From contig JABUQX010004744.1 in the NCBI GenBank assembly GCA_015478945.1, forward strand, positions 45,001 to 109,000: a DNA stretch of 64,000 bases. The letters are read 5' to 3'. Source of the DNA: Trachelipus rathkii. Its lineage: Eukaryota > Arthropoda > Malacostraca > Isopoda > Trachelipodidae. Numbering within the stretch: position 1 is the stretch's first letter; each line of letters begins with the position of its first letter. The notes beneath the pieces are model-generated. The model was not told where the DNA came from. It did no database searches and was given only the letters and a program-made list of their open reading frames with translations. Below, one piece after another: positions 62,245 through 64,000 of the stretch. Position numbers and translations under genes: made by a program.

Positions 62245-62465
62245 CAGCGTCTTGGTTCAAGGACCAAAATTTTCTGTTCCAAAAAATTTTAAGTTCAAAA
62301 AGTTAAGTTTAGAAGTTAAGTTTTTAAGAAAATACTTTAGTGGCAAGCTTCTGGAATTATGCCAGAAGCTTGCTACTAAACAATCTTATTAAAAAAACCT
62401 AACTTAACTTAACTTTTCTGAGCTTAGAAATTTTCGGTCTCAAAATGTGTGGGTCCCTGTCTTAT
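62245..62465. mobile_element. Palindromic MITE-like element
   Basis: The centre is a long hairpin: GGCAAGCTTCTGG closing with CCAGAAGCTTGC (about 62341-62373), loop AATTATG. The arms extend imperfectly with AAGTTAAG runs against CTTAACTT runs. The ends GGACCAAAATTTTC and GAAATTTTCGGTC are inverted. A TA array abuts the right end. No coding capacity. Confidence 0.55.
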
Positions 62466-62473
62466 ATATATAT

Positions 62474-62514
<41 letters not shown>

Positions 62515-62529
62515 TTTCTTTTGCTGCTG

Positions 62530-62620
<91 letters not shown>
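62466..62620. repeat. (TA)n microsatellites
   Basis: TA arrays split by GCACTTTCTTTTGCTGCTGC. Tyr-Ile frames are artefacts. Confidence 0.95.
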
Positions 62621-62624
<4 letters not shown>

Positions 62625-62830
62625 TGTCGTACAGTTACATTTTATAAATTTATATTGTAGAAGCATTTGATGGATTTCAACATCAATTTGTAATTGCTTT
62701 CCCGGTATTGTGCACACCGTTTTATTGTCATTTATTATTTCATAAATAATTTTAATTACGCTCTTTTTATTTTTTTTATTCCAGGTTTTTAATGTTATCG
62801 ATGATATTTCCATTTAATTTTTAGTGGTTT

Positions 62831-62831
<1 letters not shown>

Positions 62832-62884
<53 letters not shown>

Positions 62885-62917
62885 ACTATATATGTATATA
62901 TATATATATATATATAT
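62832..62917. repeat. (TA)n microsatellite
   Basis: Interrupted TA array that begins exactly where the piggyBac coding match stops. Confidence 0.9.
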
Positions 62918-63234
62918 GCTGCTGCTCTTTGCCTCTCATCACTTTTATCTTTCCATTTTAATATTACTACCCCATTTATATCTTGTTTAGAAACCATTTC
63001 ACCCTTTTTTAGTTTGGCACTCATAACTTCCTTGGGAAAGATTTTCCTGTTAGCTCGAACAGTCCCAACTACATGGGTTTTTTTCTTTAGGAACTCTACA
63101 GCAAGACTGTGTGTTGTGTAGAAATTATCCACATATAGGGTTCGGCCCTTGTTGAGTAGGCCTTCCATCAACTTCAAACAGATATTCTGTGCCAAATTGA
63201 CTTCCCTCTCCCCAGTTTCAGACTTCCCGGTGTA
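62918..63234 (-). pseudogene. piggyBac-type transposase fragment
   Basis: On the minus strand from 63234 the frame reads YTGKSETGEREVNLAQNICL, LMEGLLNKGRTLYVDNFYTT, HSLAVEFLKKKTHVVGTVRA, NRKIFPKEV and LKWKDKSDERQRAAA before the (TA)n array. YVDNFYT holds a catalytic Asp of the piggyBac DDD transposase domain, and THVVGTxRxNRK is a family hallmark. About 105 of the roughly 500-600 residues are present and open. The 5' side ends at a T run (63235-63247 on the plus strand is poly-A). Terminal repeats and the other catalytic residues are absent. Confidence 0.8.
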
Positions 63235-63384
63235 AAAAAAAAAAAAATGAGCAAAATATAATAAAAAAATAAAAAAATGTATATAACAGAAAAATGTTTA
63301 TATTCAATATAATTCTAGCAATTTTTAGTGGGATAGTCTTTGATAGACCCTTGTGACTTCTTACTGTCACTGATTTTCTTTTGT

Positions 63385-63560
63385 TCATATGTGGACATGG
63401 CCTCAACAGAATAGATTTCTCTGTCCTCCAAATTTGGTGGACATGGCTAGGCGTTTTTGTCCACCATACTTGGTATACATGGCCTCAGCAGAATAAATTT
63501 TTCAGTGTCCTCCAAAATTGGTGGACATGGCTACGCTTTTTGTCAACCATAATTTGAGGA
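63385..63560. repeat. Tandem repeat, about 84-bp unit, two copies
   Basis: Two units, each with GTCCTCCAAA, TTGGTGGACATGGCTA and TTTTTGTC, at about 63392-63475 and 63476-63555. It may be part of the piggyBac element's non-coding sequence. Confidence 0.7.
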
Positions 63561-64000
63561 CATGGCCCCCACTGAATATATAGAAATAAAAAAAACAAAT
63601 AAGAATATCTCTAAAAGTAAGCGGTGCAGAGTACTAAAACTGATACTCAAATACTTCTAAAACCTTGCAGATTTAAATTATTAAAAAAAAGTGCATGGCC
63701 CCACGTGAAAGTTTGGGGTCAACCCCGTGGCAGTCAATGTGTTAAAGGTAACAATTAATAGAATGTTTTTACTTTTATTATTGTAGAAATTGTAACAACT
63801 AGATATTCCAGATTCTTATTTTTTTTTTTTTTAATTAATTTCAGATGGGTGCGAAAGACGACCAATCAGTCCTAAATTTTTAAAGGTGGAAATATTTTTA
63901 ATTCTTAACACAGCGAGTAAATTTGGTGGTCCAAGTCGTAAAATTTCAATTCTTACTTCCAGTAAAAGCCAAATAATTAATAATTTTGAATGAGATTTTA
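63561..64000. other. Unassigned AT-rich end
   Basis: It contains a small palindrome GGGGTCAACCCC (63716-63727) followed by CAGTCAATGTGTTAA. Nothing coding is seen. Confidence 0.45.

Overview
The window is nuclear DNA of an arthropod, most likely a decapod crustacean. Three things point there. It holds very long (TA)n, (CT)n and (AAT)n arrays. It carries a jockey/CR1-type LINE whose reverse transcriptase and C-terminus match a type I associate with crab and shrimp genomes. It also has penaeid- or crab-style dispersed repeats. No bacterial gene organisation, CRISPR array or operon is present. No complete conserved host gene was found; nearly all recognisable protein-coding sequence is broken transposable-element sequence or isolated exon-like pieces. 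The species assignment is inference.

Layout. 0-10 kb: a fold-back element, a large inverted repeat, a roughly 4.1 kb duplication (about 1.55-3.45 kb against 5.67-7.79 kb) carrying a reverse-transcriptase fragment and a hAT-like MITE, a tRNA-type SINE, a divergent large-subunit rRNA fragment on the minus strand (about 4.4-4.58 kb), an unexplained 161-codon ORF, and a decayed hAT transposase. 10.6-17.6 kb: an array of structured repeat modules. 17.6-19 kb: A-rich low complexity. 19-24.6 kb: exon-like pieces, 117-bp tandem repeats and a roughly 0.3-kb satellite. 24.7-33.4 kb: (TA)n deserts, a LINE tail, a SINE, three copies of one unknown exon, and a hAT/ZBED-like element with perfect 14-bp terminal inverted repeats and a deleted catalytic core. 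33.5-37.5 kb and 45-52.2 kb: two more arrays of the structured modules. 38-45 kb: a broken multi-exon copy of a multi-copy arthropod gene family and a Penelope-like GIY-YIG endonuclease fragment. 52-64 kb: AT-rich DNA with a duplicated zinc-finger-like locus (one copy split by a LINE), a C2H2 finger piece, a palindromic element and a piggyBac fragment.

The most interesting content is the set of module arrays at 10.6-17.6, 33.5-37.5 and 45-52.2 kb. Module A, about 110-170 bp, has at least 17 copies. It can form an H-type pseudoknot: stem P1 encloses a hairpin P2 and one strand of stem P3, whose partner lies beyond P1. The P3 strands differ widely between copies yet stay complementary, for example CCACTAC/GTAGTGG, CCGTTGT/ACAACGG, CCACCGC/GCGGTGG, CCGCCCC/GGGGCGG and CTGCTACA/TGTAGCAG. 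The single-stranded block ACCACG(A/T)CAAGGT between the stems hardly changes. Modules B and C also have conserved cores with compensated arms. The modules recur in a partly fixed order (C, A, hairpin, B, F). This pattern suggests selection on RNA structure, as in a structured non-coding RNA or ribozyme-like mobile element. I do not recognise it as a known class, and function is not shown by sequence alone.
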